Of a stretch of DNA of 64,000 bases, positions 12,231 through 24,523 are shown one piece after another. Both the position numbers and the translations under genes were made by a program. Every line of letters starts with the position of its first letter. Position 1 is the first letter of the stretch. Below the pieces are notes generated by a model. It did not search any database, was not told the DNA's origin, and saw nothing but the letters and a program-made list of their open reading frames with translations. This DNA is from Pseudoips prasinana (Eukaryota; Arthropoda; Insecta; Lepidoptera; Nolidae), in assembly GCA_951640165.1 (NCBI GenBank), contig OX621242.1, positions 13,509,501-13,573,500 on the forward strand. Reading direction: 5' to 3'.

Positions 12231-12480
12231 GACGGTCACCGTAGCCTAGTTGGTAGTGCTCCTGCCTACGAAGCTGGTGGTCCTGGGTTCGAATCCCGGT
12301 AAGTGCAAATATTTGTGTGATGAGCACGTATATTTGTTTCTGAGTCATGGATGTTTTCTATGTATATAAGTAATTTACATATCTATATAAGTATGTTATC
12401 GTCGCCTGGTACCCATAGTACAAGCTTTGCTTAGTTTGGGGCTAGGATGATCTGTGTGACATTGTTCCTGGAAAAAAAAA
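12231..12480 (+). mobile_element. SINE family B, near full length
   Basis: The tRNA-like head has an A box (TAGCCTAGTTGG) and B box (GGTTCGAATCC). The body has TTTGTGTGATGAGCACG and ATATAAGTATG; the 3' domain is GTACCCATAGTACAAGCTTT then AGTTTGGGGC and an A-rich tail. Copies at 16766, 38633 and 60480 are similar. The tRNA resemblance reflects SINE origin. Confidence 0.85.
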
Positions 12481-12663
12481 TGCGTTCGCATGCCACCCGC
12501 AAAAAGTGTCTGCGGGTGGGTATGTCCGACTCGCACCGACTAAACGTAACTTGCCGTGAAATTCTCTTGAGGCATGATAGGAGGAGCCCCGGGAATGCGG
12601 GTATGCTGGTCCGGTGCACTTCAGGTATAACTTGTCGATCAAAATATTTTTACTACACATTGC

Positions 12664-12775
12664 TTACACGTTGCTTTGGAAGGCAGGTTAAGCGGTCGGT
12701 CTCGGTTGTTGTTGTTAGACAACAGTGCAGTGGTCAAGTCTTATTAGAGGCATACTGGGCCGCCAAGCCGCAATA
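12664..12775 (+). repeat. Repeat family E fragment
   Basis: TAAGCGGTCGGTCTCGGTTG, TTAGACAACAGTGCAG and GGCATACTGGGCCGCC match the common core of repeats at 16311, 37213 and 46783. Origin unknown. Confidence 0.55.
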
Positions 12776-13401
12776 AAAGGCCTTACGATAAAGATAGAAA
12801 AAAGAAGTACAAGTCTGCTTGGCCATCCGTATCTTAACATCTTTATATTTCAGCAATATTAACCCGCGAGGACTCGTGCTATGAGCGTTTCCTACACTTA
12901 TTGCAAATAAAAAAACAACCATTCGTTACGAAGTATTTTGAAAGGTATTGCTAATTCACGTGAGGTTATCCGTTGCCTTTGTCTTTCCCTGTAGAGTATC
13001 TCATAGAACGGCAAAAGCTTATCGTATAAATTCGTTCGTCGGTGCTACGTCAAACATCATTACTCGAACATAAAGACATTTCATTTAATCAATATAATAA
13101 AATCTTTTATAGAACCAGAAACCTGTGATAAAATTATGCAAAATGCGTCCTCAGACAGACCACAAACACGACCGGTCGGAACTATACTTGGTCTCGTAAA
13201 TATTTACGACACGAAAGGTTATTCTACTTTTTCAGATTATTCCAGATTGGATTCGACATAGCCTCAATAACTGTCAAGTGTTTTTGGGCACAAACAGGGG
13301 TATTTTGAACCTGTCCTCAATAGACCTCATTAAGGTAATCTAATTATACACCAAACCAGATCCATTTAAGGATTTCAAACATGTTTGTCTGTGTACCTAA
13401 T
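12776..13401. other. Spacer, nothing recognised
   Basis: No gene or repeat ends recognised. Confidence 0.4.
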
Positions 13402-13736
13402 TAATAATAATGTCCTCCTCGCTGAATTTCGGCCACGGCGGCCAGTCTCAATGTAGACTAGCCATCTGCTAGGAAAATATTATAGTGCATAAGTGTGTGT
13501 GCAAATACAGGGGCAGTTTCTATTTCATCACTCTCATGATCCGATGGGATGACAAGCTACACGACCGGAAAGCGAAAAGGTACAGGACCGACGGCTTTAC
13601 TTGCTTTCCAATGCACGGGAGTATAATACCGCCAACTCCTAGACCTCGAGCTGATACGGAGAATTTTTTCTTTTTACAGAAAAATCCCAAAATCACTTTT
13701 GCTCGACCTGGGATTTAAACCCAGGACCTCGTTCAT
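13402..13736 (-). mobile_element. SINE family D
   Basis: Reverse orientation: begins with the family 3' end (CTGAATTTCGGCCACGGCGG) after an ATT-rich tail, passes the TAATACCGCCAACTCC body and ends in a degraded head with TGGGATTTAAACCCAGG, a mutated B box. Confidence 0.8.
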
Positions 13737-15029
13737 GCATATTGTGCGTATACGCGTACGTATACGTGCATATTACGTGTTTAAGAAGTGATGTTATTAT
13801 TTTTTTTCGATCGGGAAATCTTTTGGTATCGGCTCATATAAATGGGTTTAAATCGGTTGAAAATTTTGAAATTAAGTATCATAAAATGTGTTTGCAAACA
13901 AGATTTTTAAGACCCGTACTTGTAAGTTTATACGGACGAGATTGGAAATTCTGTGTAGTCAGTTTATTTAATACATTTAAAATACTTCTAAATGTATTTA
14001 AGAAAGCTCAATCAAAGATCCAAAGTCATCAGAGCGAGAAGAGTTCAATTAAATTAACGTAATTTCATTGAAGAGCCAAATCAACAGGCGGGGATTTATT
14101 TGCTATTTCGCCGAAGTATTTCCCTAAACAGTCCTACTTCAATGGATTTGTAAACAACAATCAATTTTAATATGTTTGCCAACTATGTATTTCCAATGTT
14201 TGTCCAATGGTTGGTTAAAGCTGTGGGATGAAAATCATTTTATGTTGTGAAATGACGAATGTTTACGTTAAATTTGTAACTAGCGATTTGCTCCGGATTT
14301 ACAAGGGGAGTATGTATATATAGAACGATAAATTAGGGATACTATCCGGGGAACTAGAAAATAACAAGATTTTCATCACGATTTCATTCACATGCTAGTA
14401 AAATGAAACGTGTTTAACAAAAAGTGGTTATTATTTACTTAACTTTAATTCTTAGACCTTATGGATTTTTTCGGTAACAATGAGTGTTATAGTGTTTTAT
14501 ACGTGCAGTCTGTGGATCAACTTTACGCGGTGTGTTTAATACAACGTCGCTCTGAGGGCTATGTTGAGAAAGCCACGGTACTTCAGTGCTTACGCAATAT
14601 TTGCGGATGCATTCATTGATGTCTTCTTCTCCATCATAAGGAGAACTGCACAGATGATGAGTCAAAGATAGCACCAGTGCTGTCCTTAGAATGTAAACGT
14701 GCAAAATGTACAGCCCTTTTACTGCGTACTATTAAGGTGTACGCCTGCACAGAAGTAGAAAGTAAACCTTAGTCATTATTGTGAATTTTTTTTACTAACA
14801 TTTTACTAACACCTGTTTTGTACTTGATTTTATGTAATACTATCAATACTTACTAACGCCAGTTATGTAAGAAAATTTGGACTGTATCTGCGAGTATACA
14901 TATATGTCTGAAATAAATCAGTAATACAGCCTATGTAACTCGCTAATGAAATAACTTTATCTGAGGGTTTTTTGTTTAAATTCATAAATTAATATCCGGG
15001 ACATGACAGACAGTGCCACCTGCCCAAAC
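13737..15029. other. Spacer, nothing recognised
   Basis: Includes a 106-codon + frame at 13742-14062 and an 81-codon - frame at 14459-14704. Both have AT-biased composition and no motif, so I do not call them genes. Confidence 0.4.
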
Positions 15030-15126
15030 TCAGCAATATAGTATAATATATATACAAGGATATATAGGAGTAATAATATATATATGAGGATATATACAAG
15101 GATATATAATATATATATATACAAGG
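15030..15126. repeat. AT-rich tandem repeat
   Basis: Irregular repeats of ATATACAAGGATATAT interspersed with pure TA runs. Confidence 0.75.
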
Positions 15127-15159
15127 ATAGAAATAGTTATGTACTTTTTTTTGCAAATA

Positions 15160-15306
15160 TATACATAAAACACAAAACACCCAAACCGAGACAAATAGAT
15201 ATATTCATGACACACATATAGTAAGTATTAATCCAATGCGAGGATCGAACCGGCAACTTTTGGATCAGACGGCAGGATCAATACCAAATGAGTCACGGTG
15301 GTCATC
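15160..15306 (-). mobile_element. SINE fragment related to family A
   Basis: CCGAGACAAATAGATATATT, GAGGATCGAACCGGCAAC (B-box-like in reverse) and GAGTCACGGTGGTCA at the head end. The same subtype is at 37478-37602 and 62820-63035. Confidence 0.6.
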
Positions 15307-16310
15307 AAAAATAAAATTTCGGTAAAAAATAATATCAAAGCATTGAGGTATTTACCCTGAACTACATTTTACAATCTTGTCAATACTATAATTCTCTTGA
15401 GACTTAAATTATCATCTTGACTACATGAAACGCAGCATTTCTCTTTTAGGTTGCCCGCCCACGTCAGACTTTTATAGGACCGAAAATCGGTCCGATTATA
15501 AATTCTGTTTATATCTAACTCGACTTTTTTGTACTACGTGTGCGTTCCACTATTATATTCAGATCGTTCTATTTCGTACCTACAAAAAAAATCTGTAGCC
15601 GATTATCAGACGTTGACGGGCAGCCTTAGACCCCAACTTCAAAAGCTTCGACGATAGAACTTTGAAGCACGAGACATCAATACAGAGTTAATTCAATAAA
15701 AAGTTACTAATACCAAGTCTAGGACATATTAATAGTCACGAAACTCAATAACAACTTGAGCAAAGACAACATTGCTACTAATTAATTTTGTAAACTTGTG
15801 TTATTTTATTGGCCCAGGCAACTTGCTCCACGGAGTACTCACCTGTGGAGGTCACTTCCGAAGCGAAGTGTAATTTTCCAGGAACAAAAAGTACCGATAT
15901 AATAGATTATATCTAGTATACTAAAACATAATTATTGTTACATCTTGTTAGCGGCCTACACCTAGGTAGTCTGAAACAATAAATTCTTATCTGAGTATAA
16001 TCTGTCGATACCTATAATTCCTACATGCTCAATAGCTTAATGTAGACCGTGAGTATGCTGTTTTTCAACACTGCTAATTACAATATGGCGTTTAAGTGTA
16101 TGGAAGGATAATAGATGTGGACAATCAGAACAAAATATTGGGTAATGAAAATGTATGATGCGTGTTTGTTCTACATCTGTGAATACTTTCCTTTAAACTG
16201 CCCCGTCCTCTACGAAAATAGAACGATAAAAATTTTGAAGTTCGTATTAAAGAATCTCATTTCTGAAGCATTTCCCTCTTTCATTTTCTGAACCATAGTC
16301 AGGTACACTC
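15307..16310. other. Spacer, nothing recognised
   Basis: No supported gene; no repeat boundary recognised. Confidence 0.4.
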
Positions 16311-16487
16311 GCGGTTAGTCGACAGATAGGTGACCGTTAAAGTGGTTTCTCCGTGCTTCGGAGGTAACGTTCAGCTGTCCGTTTCGGTTGTATTCATTAG
16401 ACAACAGTCAATAAGCCATGTTACATGCCTACTAGGCGGCTTGAACAACTCTGAAATCTTAGTAACCAGTGCCCATGCGATAAAGAA
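16311..16487 (+). repeat. Repeat family E
   Basis: Shares GTGACCGTTAAAGTGGTTTC, TCCGTGCTTCGGAGG, TTAGACAACAGTCAATAAGC and GGCGGCTTGAACAACTCTGA with 46783-46966. No coding capacity. Confidence 0.65.
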
Positions 16488-16765
16488 GAAGAATGATTAC
16501 CAATAAGAGTGCTGGTTGTACAGGTTGGGTACATTTTTAAATGAATAACACCATTATTAGGCTTGCAGAACAAAGCAATATATACATCTTAAACTTATAT
16601 GTGTTAATAGATTTTTTTTTATTTTAAAATTAACGAAATCGTGTTCGCTGTAATTAAACATAGATATTTATGATCGTGTAACATTACATAAATTCAGAAC
16701 ATTATGACGCAAACAACGCTTTTAAACTCAGGTGAATTATTATTTGTATTATCTTATCCGGTATT

Positions 16766-17010
16766 TTTTTTTTATTAATATCTAGGGAGAATGTCACTCA
16801 GATCATCCTAGCGCCAAACTAAACAAAGCTTGTACTGTGGGTACCAGGCGACGATATACATACTTATATAGATAGATGAATAGAAAACATCCATGACTCA
16901 GAAACAAATATTCGTGCTCATCACACAAATATTTGCACTTACCGGGATTCGAACCCAGGACCACCAGCTTCGTAAGCAGGAGCACTACCAACTAGGCTAC
17001 GGTGACCGTC
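16766..17010 (-). mobile_element. SINE family B
   Basis: Reverse complement of the element at 12231: 3' domain first (GCGCCAAACTAAACAAAGC), body, then the head with GGGATTCGAACCC and GGCTACGGTGACCGTC. Confidence 0.85.
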
Positions 17011-18064
17011 AGTTTTATGTTGCAATAAAGTGTGATCTGTCTACATTGTAGCCCTTTCAAACTTCCTGTGATAAACGCTCTTAGTCATGCGACTAAGTTT
17101 ATTCTGACTGATACGAAATTCCAATTTCCAATTAAGATCAAAACTGAAACAAGATCCACTCTTAAGAAAAAATAACCTTCCTTTTTTTTCATTGACATGT
17201 ATCTGAGTCCCATTGTGAGGTCTCTCCCTTAGTTTTCCAGATTCCCTTCGCAATTTCAGGCCAGTCGCTACAAAACGAGTTCAGGTCTTCCACTATCTCC
17301 ATTTGGGCCTACCACGCCGACCTCGGCCATTTTTCAGATCCCAATTTGTGCCCATTTGTTTGAAAAAGAAAGACAAAGAAAAAGAGATTTACGCTTACGT
17401 CCACACGTGAATCGTGTCCAGCCCAGTTCCACTTCAGCCTGGCGGTCATTTTGGCAAAATCAGTTATTTCATCACATCGACTATTAAAAGCAGCAGGTTT
17501 TGTGTTATCAGAAAATTATTAGAATAAGTTGTCAATGTCCACCGTCCAAAAAGATTGTTTAAAATAGTTGTAATGGTTAAGGATGGTCTCATCGAAATCT
17601 AGAAATTTTGCCTTAGATCACGATAAAGCTTGTCAATATTTTATCAAGCATGTACCTACCCATAGCAAAATTTAGATAGACAATTCTAAATGTTGAATTA
17701 TTAATAACATCCTGTGTACATTTTTATGCCATGATTTGAATGCGACACTTCATTGAATTGAGGTATTTAATTAACTTTACCCTTTCCTGATATAAAATAT
17801 ACGAAAAATATTATTATATACAATGCAATACCAATGGCCATTTAGGCGCTTTAATAACACCCTGTGAAATAATGAAATTTATTCAGCACTTGGGTATTTA
17901 CATACACTTGTACTTGTCAAGCTCACAATGTATTACATAAACACAGTTTAAAAACGGTAATTAAGGCTACAAAATATTTTGAATTAGTCCGTCCGTGCGG
18001 TCTGTTTCGTCACATATATTTTTAATATCCTCAAATAAATAATAAATAGCAAGTTACTAAGCTA
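17011..18064. other. Spacer, nothing recognised
   Basis: No gene or repeat end supported. Confidence 0.4.
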
Positions 18065-18300
18065 TTATTGTTACATTTAGCAATTGTATATTGAAATTAA
18101 AGATAAGATATTTTATTTGTCCAAACATGAGTATACACACAATTTGCATGCAAGATAGTAGTAAACTTAAGATTGAACAGTCATGTTTGCCATATCCACA
18201 TGGCGTACAAATTTTCGTTAGGTTCATAGACCTGCACTAATATTTAATACAATGAAGTCAATTAATAAATTATATAATACTAATAAAAGAAAATAAAAGT
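18065..18300 (-). mobile_element. Possible LINE 3' end
   Basis: GATATTTTATTTGTCCAAAC then ATGAGTATACACAC looks like a reverse LINE terminus (AATAAAATATC on the minus strand). Family not identified. Confidence 0.35.
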
Positions 18301-18494
18301 AATGTCAGAAAAGAAAATGTCGTTAAAGTAAATTAGATACAAAATTAAAAAATTGTATATTTTGACTTATGTAGTGCAATTAGAGACTTACTTTTAAATA
18401 TTCGTTAAAGTCATAAAATGCTTTATCTATTAAAAAAAAATTAAGATGATGTTTGAGCTCATAAAGAATTGAAAACAACGAACAGTTGGCTAGC

Positions 18495-18700
18495 GCAAAA
18501 GGCTCTCGAATTAAGCTACTGAATTTAAGCGACTAATACCTGAGGGCACTCTTATGGGGTTCAGGCCACAGCTCAGGCGGCCGCTGAAGAAAAAAGATGG
18601 AATTCGAAATGGGGGTCAGATCACTTGCACGGGATTAATAATCACGTGTTAAGGGGGCAGCGTGATCCTCGCCGCTGAGGATCCTACCCTAGCTAGCCTG
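18495..18700 (+). repeat. Repeat family J
   Basis: Aligns with 47281-47310 plus 47714-47880: AATTTAAGCGAC, GGGGTTCAGGCC, AGGCGGCCGCTGAAG, GATGGAATTC. Moderately GC-rich, non-coding, origin unknown. Confidence 0.6.
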
Positions 18701-19109
18701 TGTGTACCTTTATACCATGATTTGTATGACAAACTTTATTGAATTGTGGTATTTTATTAACTTAAACTTTCTATGATACAAAACATTAACAAGACAACAA
18801 AAACATTATTTCACCATACCGCACACATAGATTATTATTACGATGCAATAAATAAGGTTCTATATAACCAATGGTATGTAGTATGGACTCAATGACGATA
18901 AATTACGCTACCTACCTATTTGAAATTTAACACTGAATTTGTTATTGTAATGAAGTTAGCGAGATTTATTGACTTAATTTTAGTGCCCACAAATGCCGCA
19001 ATGAGCGTTTGGTACCACGACGTGAAAGTACTTATAGATAATTGTTGAAAATATTAAAAAAGTAAATATGAGCCATATTGGCATTCATATAGAATATATA
19101 ATAGAATAA
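18701..19109. other. Spacer, nothing recognised
   Basis: AT-rich, no features recognised. Confidence 0.4.
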
Positions 19110-19418
19110 CTGCCTCGTTAGTCGGTAGCGTGTTCAACCGTAGATAATGAGGTCCTGGGTTCAAAAAGTGCTTTTGGGATTTTTCAGTTAAAAGTAATTT
19201 CCCGTGCCTCGGAGAGCACGTAAAGCCGTCGGTCCTGTGCCTGACCTCTTTCCGATCGTGTCGATAGTCGTCCCATCGGAACATGAGAGTGATGGAATAG
19301 AAAGTGCACCTGTGTTTGCGCACACACTTGTGCACTATGATATGTCCTGCACACTTGGCTAGTCTCTATTCAGACTGGCCGCCGTGGTCGAAATTCGGCT
19401 TAGAGGACACACATAATA
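19110..19418 (+). mobile_element. SINE family D, full length
   Basis: Degraded tRNA-like head (CTCGTTAGTCGGTAGCG, GAGGTCCTGGGTTCA), then CCTCGGAGAGCACGTAAAGC, the GTGTTTGCGCACACACTTGT block and GGCCGCCGTGGTCGAAATTC. Confidence 0.8.
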
Positions 19419-19810
19419 GAATGTGTACTATCTTAAGTCAGAATCATAAATGTGTTTTGAAACCAATACTTAAAAAAAAATGTGTAACACTTTAGTAATC
19501 ATGGTTGAAATGGGTTTATCGAAAACTGGCCAAAAATTAGTCGAGCTAGCACATTTTGAGTTTCGCAACATTATAATCGTTATGGAATTATAACTATGTA
19601 GCAATTTAGGTTCTCAAGTATTTTTAAGAATATAGATAGGTAAAAAGCCAAAAATAACTTTGAATGGCACATGTTGTATATAAAGTTCGGAAGAAATATT
19701 TTTTCCAAACTACGATTACCTTATCATATATCATACATATAAGAAAATTCTGTAAAAAAAAATTGAAAAATGGGTCATGTCAGCACATTTAAATTTTAAA
19801 ATTTCCTTTC
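19419..19810. other. Spacer, nothing recognised
   Basis: AT-rich, no features recognised. Confidence 0.4.
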
Positions 19811-19900
19811 GGGACCACAATTGTGTAACTGACGAGACCACAATTGTGTAACTTACGGGACTACAATTGTGTAACTTATGGCACCACAATAGTGTAATAC
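19811..19900. repeat. Four 23-bp tandem units with a palindromic core
   Basis: Units at 19814, 19837, 19860 and 19883 share ACCACAATTGTGTAACT; the core CACAATTGTG is a perfect 10-bp palindrome in the first three (less one position in the third) and broken in the fourth. Lack of spacers excludes a CRISPR-type array. Confidence 0.85.
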
Positions 19901-21452
19901 TTTAAGTTTACTCATAATTGTTAAAACCATTTTCAGGTTACAGGGTTAAGATAAGTTATACTGGCATATTTAGGGTTCAAATGATGGCATTTAACATATC
20001 TGAACATGTGTTTTTAGGGTTTATAAAAGAATAGGGTAATTATTATTTTCAAAGATAAAGTGTATTTGGGTGATCATCACTTTGAAACTTATCGACATGC
20101 TTGAACCCGTCGCCGAAAACGTAATCATAAAAGTTTAAGATCAGGTTATATGTTAATTAATTATCGTAAAATGAAAGCCCAGCACTTTGTGAACTCAATT
20201 CATTCAGATACTTACAAAGTCATTGAAAAAGACCAGTTTTAAATTAGTAGGACGTGAATCTGTACAAAGTTATTTCTATTTAGGTCGTTTTAGGCAGAAC
20301 TCATCACATTCTATAATAAGATGTAACTTCCTTAAAGAAAGTATCTTATAACATAATTAATTTGATCGATGGAATGTTTTCTTCCTTAATATTAACAAAA
20401 GATTTTTCTTAATTCTGCGGCGGTGAAATTACGGCGAACAGGGAAAATGATGCCTTGTTAAAAATTATATTTTTTCAAAAGGTTCCGCCACCCCGGCAAT
20501 CTTTTATCCCCCACTTCAGTGCGTGTTATAATTTGGAAGATATATTTAATAAGCTTGCGTATACTTTTATTAAATTAAGATGACTGGCTAATGTCTTAAC
20601 GATTCTGACGTACATTTAGTAATATTTAGTTTAACTTCATGATTGAATGTAGGTAAGTTAAATATAGGTCAGTACGAATCTTTTGGTGTTGCAAACCTAA
20701 AAAAATTACTTTTAGAGTTGCCTAAAATTGACAGATTCGGTCATTAAGAGGCAAATCAGTTTTCCTTGTTGCTTTCGGTCTTTAACCAGTCAACGCTGAT
20801 TGTAGAAAATTGTATATTATTAGAATTAAAATAGGACTGTTATATAGATAACTCTGAAAAATATCTTTAATTAATAACTAACTCAAAAGTGCTTTATTCA
20901 AAGTAATTACGTTGTGGGTTGTATTGTATGTTGTTAGCTATTCAAATCAAACATATTAAAATAAAAAAAATATTTCAAATACATCACTACAGAATAAAAA
21001 AATCATTGTTTTTATTTCGGTTTGGATGAACAATCCAAAAAAATAAGATATTCAAATTCCATGTCTGAAACTGATTTGCTTCACGAGTTAGGGACATGTG
21101 GCATACGAAATAATGAAAGTAATATGGATCCGTTCTGAATTTTTAATACGGAAACTAAAACGTTATGACAGTAATAGCTGGCAATAGTATCTACCCACTA
21201 TCACGAAAAATTTAATTTGTTCGAAGAATTTAATAAAACCAAATCGTATGCGTTATCTAAAACGTGTTCCATGTTGCCCATTTGGGAGTGCTATGTGAGA
21301 ACCCGTACACCTCCTTCCGATTTGCATGTGAAAGAGCGTCAAATCTACCTACTTTTGTGTGAAGGCGGATGAACAGACTGCTGCGGTAATAAATTGTATA
21401 CATTCCTAGTACTTACATAATACGAATAATTGAATGGATAGGTAAGAATATA
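19901..21452. other. Spacer, nothing recognised
   Basis: AT-rich, no supported gene. Confidence 0.4.
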
Positions 21453-21629
21453 CTAGCTATGCGCTCCGGTTTAACCGCGTTACACTTTATAAATTATAGC
21501 CTATGTGTTATTCGGATATGTAAGCGATGTTACTACAAAGTTTCTTCAAAATCCGTTCGTAGGTTTTGCGTGAAAGTGTAACAAACATCCATCGACTCAC
21601 AAGCTGTCGCATTTATAATATTAGTAGGA
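21453..21629 (-). mobile_element. Helitron-like element, family G
   Basis: On the minus strand starts TCCTACTAATATTATAAATG after A and ends in CTAG before T. The body has TGGATGTTTGTTACACTTTC and AACACATAGGCTATAATTTA. The terminal hairpin is weak. Related to 39472-39624 and 58703-58961. Confidence 0.7.
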
Positions 21630-21840
21630 TTAGTACCTAGGTATTGTTAAGGTAATCACTATGATATAATAACAATTATAATAATAAAAGAGCCTTAACC
21701 TCCGGTAGCATGAACCCTGTTCCTGTTGCCGGTTGCAAATCCTATTTTATATATTTAAAAATGTATATTTCTGTTTTTAATATGTTTTAAACTGTATTTA
21801 ATAAGAAAAAGGTTTGACCAAATGATAATAATAATAATAA

Positions 21841-22087
21841 TATCCTGAGACATTATTTACACACGGCCATCTGATTCCAAACTAAGCAGGGCTTGTACTA
21901 TGGACACCAGATAACTGATATGCTACAAATACTACTTTTCTTTTGTAAATACATACTTATATAGATAATTACACCCAGACTCAGGACAAACAGACATGTT
22001 CATGCACATAAATATCTGTTCTGGGTGGGAATCGAACCCACGACCTCCAGCGTGAAAAGCAAGCATTTGCCAACCACGCCAACAGGC
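21841..22087 (-). mobile_element. SINE family A, full length
   Basis: On the minus strand: A-box-like TTGGCGTGGTTGG, B box GGTTCGATTCC, core CTGAGTCTGGGTGTAAT, then the 3' domain CTTAGTTTGGAATCAGATGG and ATTATTATTATTATTATC tail. Family reference copy. Confidence 0.85.
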
Positions 22088-22139
22088 GTATTAGAGTATT
22101 AGAGTTTTAATATTATCATTATTATTTTAAGGTTATAGT

Positions 22140-22280
22140 CATGAGTCAATAAGGACACTTGAGCTCAGAGACTGTGAGACACTAGAGACGGGGGAAGGGC
22201 CTACAGTGCGTAGCGACGTCACAGCAACAGCTTACCATCAGATGAGACATATGCGTGTTTGCCGATTTAAGGCATAATTA
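22140..22280 (+). mobile_element. Degenerate LINE 3' fragment
   Basis: CTTACCATCAGATGAGACAT and GCGTGTTTGCCGATTTAAGG resemble the end of the jockey-like copy at about 30607-30650 (CTTACCATCAGGTGGGCC, TATTTGCCAACTAAGG). Confidence 0.5.
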
Positions 22281-23120
22281 ACGGAATTAACCTGCAAATT
22301 TTGCAGGAAGTATTGCTTCTGTAAAGTTCAAAATTAGTTACTATGGTTTTGGTTTTTACGAATAAGAAATAATGTAACAGATATCACAGGCAAAAAAGTA
22401 TTAAATGTCTCAAACGGTTTTATTCAACATAGTTAACGATAATATTACCCGGCTATCGTACTCAAAAATCTGTATTTCTATTAGTTGTTTGCTCTGACGA
22501 AACAAGAAAATTAAAAACCCTTTTGAGAAGCGTAAAAATTTTAGTCTCAAATTGATCGTTGAGAGGCTGAACCATTTTCAGAAAACAGAAAAATATATAT
22601 CAAATATATGTGCAAAAAATACATGATTGTGGAACGTTTAAGAAAAATAATGAGAGCATAGCACACTACCCCTGTCTTAAGAAGTTGCCTGCGGGTTTAA
22701 AAGTGTTGCGTGCGAATAAGGTCGCCAGAGCTCATTAGTCAGAGATGGAAGCGTCGGTAACGTATGCATTGACGTCACCTCTACTGAAAAGTTATCTATC
22801 TTCTTGTCCAAACACTGTTAAAAGAACATAGAATCGACTCCAACTTGTCTGTATGACAACCGATTTGGACAAAAATATAAAATGGGGATGACTTCAGAAT
22901 GGTCTCGACCTAACGACCTGAAGGTATTCCCTATAGAAAAGAATTTATTCAAATACAACAAAGAAATCATGTTACGTTAATAAAAAAACATAGTCAAATT
23001 GAAAACATTCTCTTGCAGACGGTAAAAACTACGATTCTATCTGTAATAATTATAAGTTATAATTCATATTTATCTAATGTATACAAATATTAGTAATATA
23101 AGTAATTAGTAGTAATTTGA
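22281..23120. other. Spacer, nothing recognised
   Basis: AATAAGGTCGCCAGAGCTCA at about 22716 resembles 54649, hinting at another degraded LINE tail; otherwise nothing recognised. Confidence 0.4.
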
Positions 23121-23324
23121 CTGCACGTGTGGCGCAGTGGCTAAGACAGTCGCATCGCCGCTTCGTGTCGCGGGTTCAAGTCCCGTGCCGGAAAACTATT
23201 TGTGCGACCAATAATTAGTTGTTCTGAGTCTGGATGTAATTTGTGTCCGTCTAATATATGTTTGTAAAGTACCCTGCGACACAGAGATTAGATTCCCTAA
23301 TGCGGGCGTTGTCTTAAAAAAAAA
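23121..23324 (+). mobile_element. SINE family C, full length
   Basis: Well-preserved tRNA-like head: A box TGGCGCAGTGGC and B box GGTTCAAGTCC within a cloverleaf-like segment (about 23123-23193). The body TTGTTCTGAGTCTGGATGTA is shared with family A; the end is GCGGGCGTTGTC plus an A run. Other pieces: 31043, 58851, 59845. Confidence 0.85.
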
Positions 23325-24217
23325 CATAACAAAAGTAATAATCGATATCTATTTGAATCGCTTTAAAACTCGGCCGCAGTATACAGACAATAATTATAAA
23401 AATACTTAACCACATTGTTGCCTTTGTTGCTACTTTGTATTGCTTATCGAATTTTAATACTCAATAAGGAACAATACTGAACTCTAATGTGTTCTATAGC
23501 TGAGTTTTATGAGCATGAGACGTAATTGCGGTGTAAAATTTACGTAAATCAATAATTCATAGATCAAGAACGAAGTTGAAATACTTAACTTGATAATTAA
23601 AATTTTAAAGGAAACCTTTCTTTTTCATAGTAACATAAAAATACTTCAATTTCATCGACAAAGTTAAGTCTCTCGATTGGTTTACATTTTCGTACGTACT
23701 TTTTCGATTGTAACAAGGCCTTTCATAAATTTTCCATATTTCCAATTTCGATGTGAACTGTAAAATTGCAGATGCGGATCATTATAATTTTACGTGAGCT
23801 TTGGGACCATTTCAATGTAAATTAAAGGTAAAAGTTCAATTTATTATTTATGTAAAGATTATTACGGAAATAATGTTTTCCAAGTGCAATGAAAATGGCT
23901 CGAATGTGCGGAGTTAAATTAAAGTGATGAATGCAAATACATCTCTTCTCAACAAGGTAATAGAACTTATAATCAAATCTGTTCTCTATTTACCTCGACT
24001 TTGATTAGTGCCCTCAATGTGGATTTCGCCACGGTCGTAGGTGGTTTTTAGTATACCTAATGTAGCAAATGATGGCCATCGAGAATCAAGGTAAAGCACT
24101 GGTTGCCAGCGACCAAATACATATCGCGATACTTTCGAAGTTGCCAGCAAACCGCCTTCCCCGAAATAATCCAAGCAGTAACCGTAGACAAGACATGAGT
24201 AGAAAGGGGTATTATAC
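23325..24217. other. Spacer, nothing recognised
   Basis: Overlapping short frames on both strands at 23986-24323 partly cover a SINE and lack motifs. Confidence 0.4.
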
Positions 24218-24404
24218 AATAATAATATCCAAGGATACATCTAATCTCAAACTGAGCAGAGCTTGTACTATGGAAACCAGACACAGCACTGATATTATAC
24301 TTTTGTGACATGTTCATACACACAAATAACTGTACTTCGTAGGAATCGAACCCACGAACTACGGTGTGAAATGCAAGTATTTACCGACCACGCCAACCTG
24401 CTCG
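24218..24404 (-). mobile_element. SINE family A with central deletion
   Basis: The 3' domain (CAAACTGAGCAGAGCTTGTA) and head (GGAATCGAACCCACGAACTA, CCACGCCAACCTG) are present; most of the middle is missing. Confidence 0.75.
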
Positions 24405-24454
24405 TTGATCACAACGTAGTTACAAAATGTATATCGCTCCAATTTAACGATATC

Positions 24455-24523
24455 GAATTTTAGGATTGCGATGTGGGATTCTTCTGATAATCAGAAGAAT
24501 CCCACATCGCAATCCTAAAATTC
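24455..24523. repeat. Perfect 34-bp palindrome, one-base centre
   Basis: Arms 24455-24488 and 24490-24523 are exact reverse complements around 24489. The arm starts GAATTTTAGGATTGCGATGT. It could be an inverted duplication, a MITE-like foldback or an assembly fold-back. Confidence 0.9.

Noticed and set aside
12231..12310. tRNA gene from A and B boxes
   Set aside because: The same head recurs at 16766-17010, 38633 and 60480 with a common SINE body and tail; it is a SINE head. The same applies to 23121 and 41072.
13742..14062. 106-codon frame as a gene
   Set aside because: AT-driven composition, starts beside a SINE head, no motif.
19811..19900. CRISPR-like array
   Set aside because: Tandem 23-bp units with no spacers, in insect DNA.
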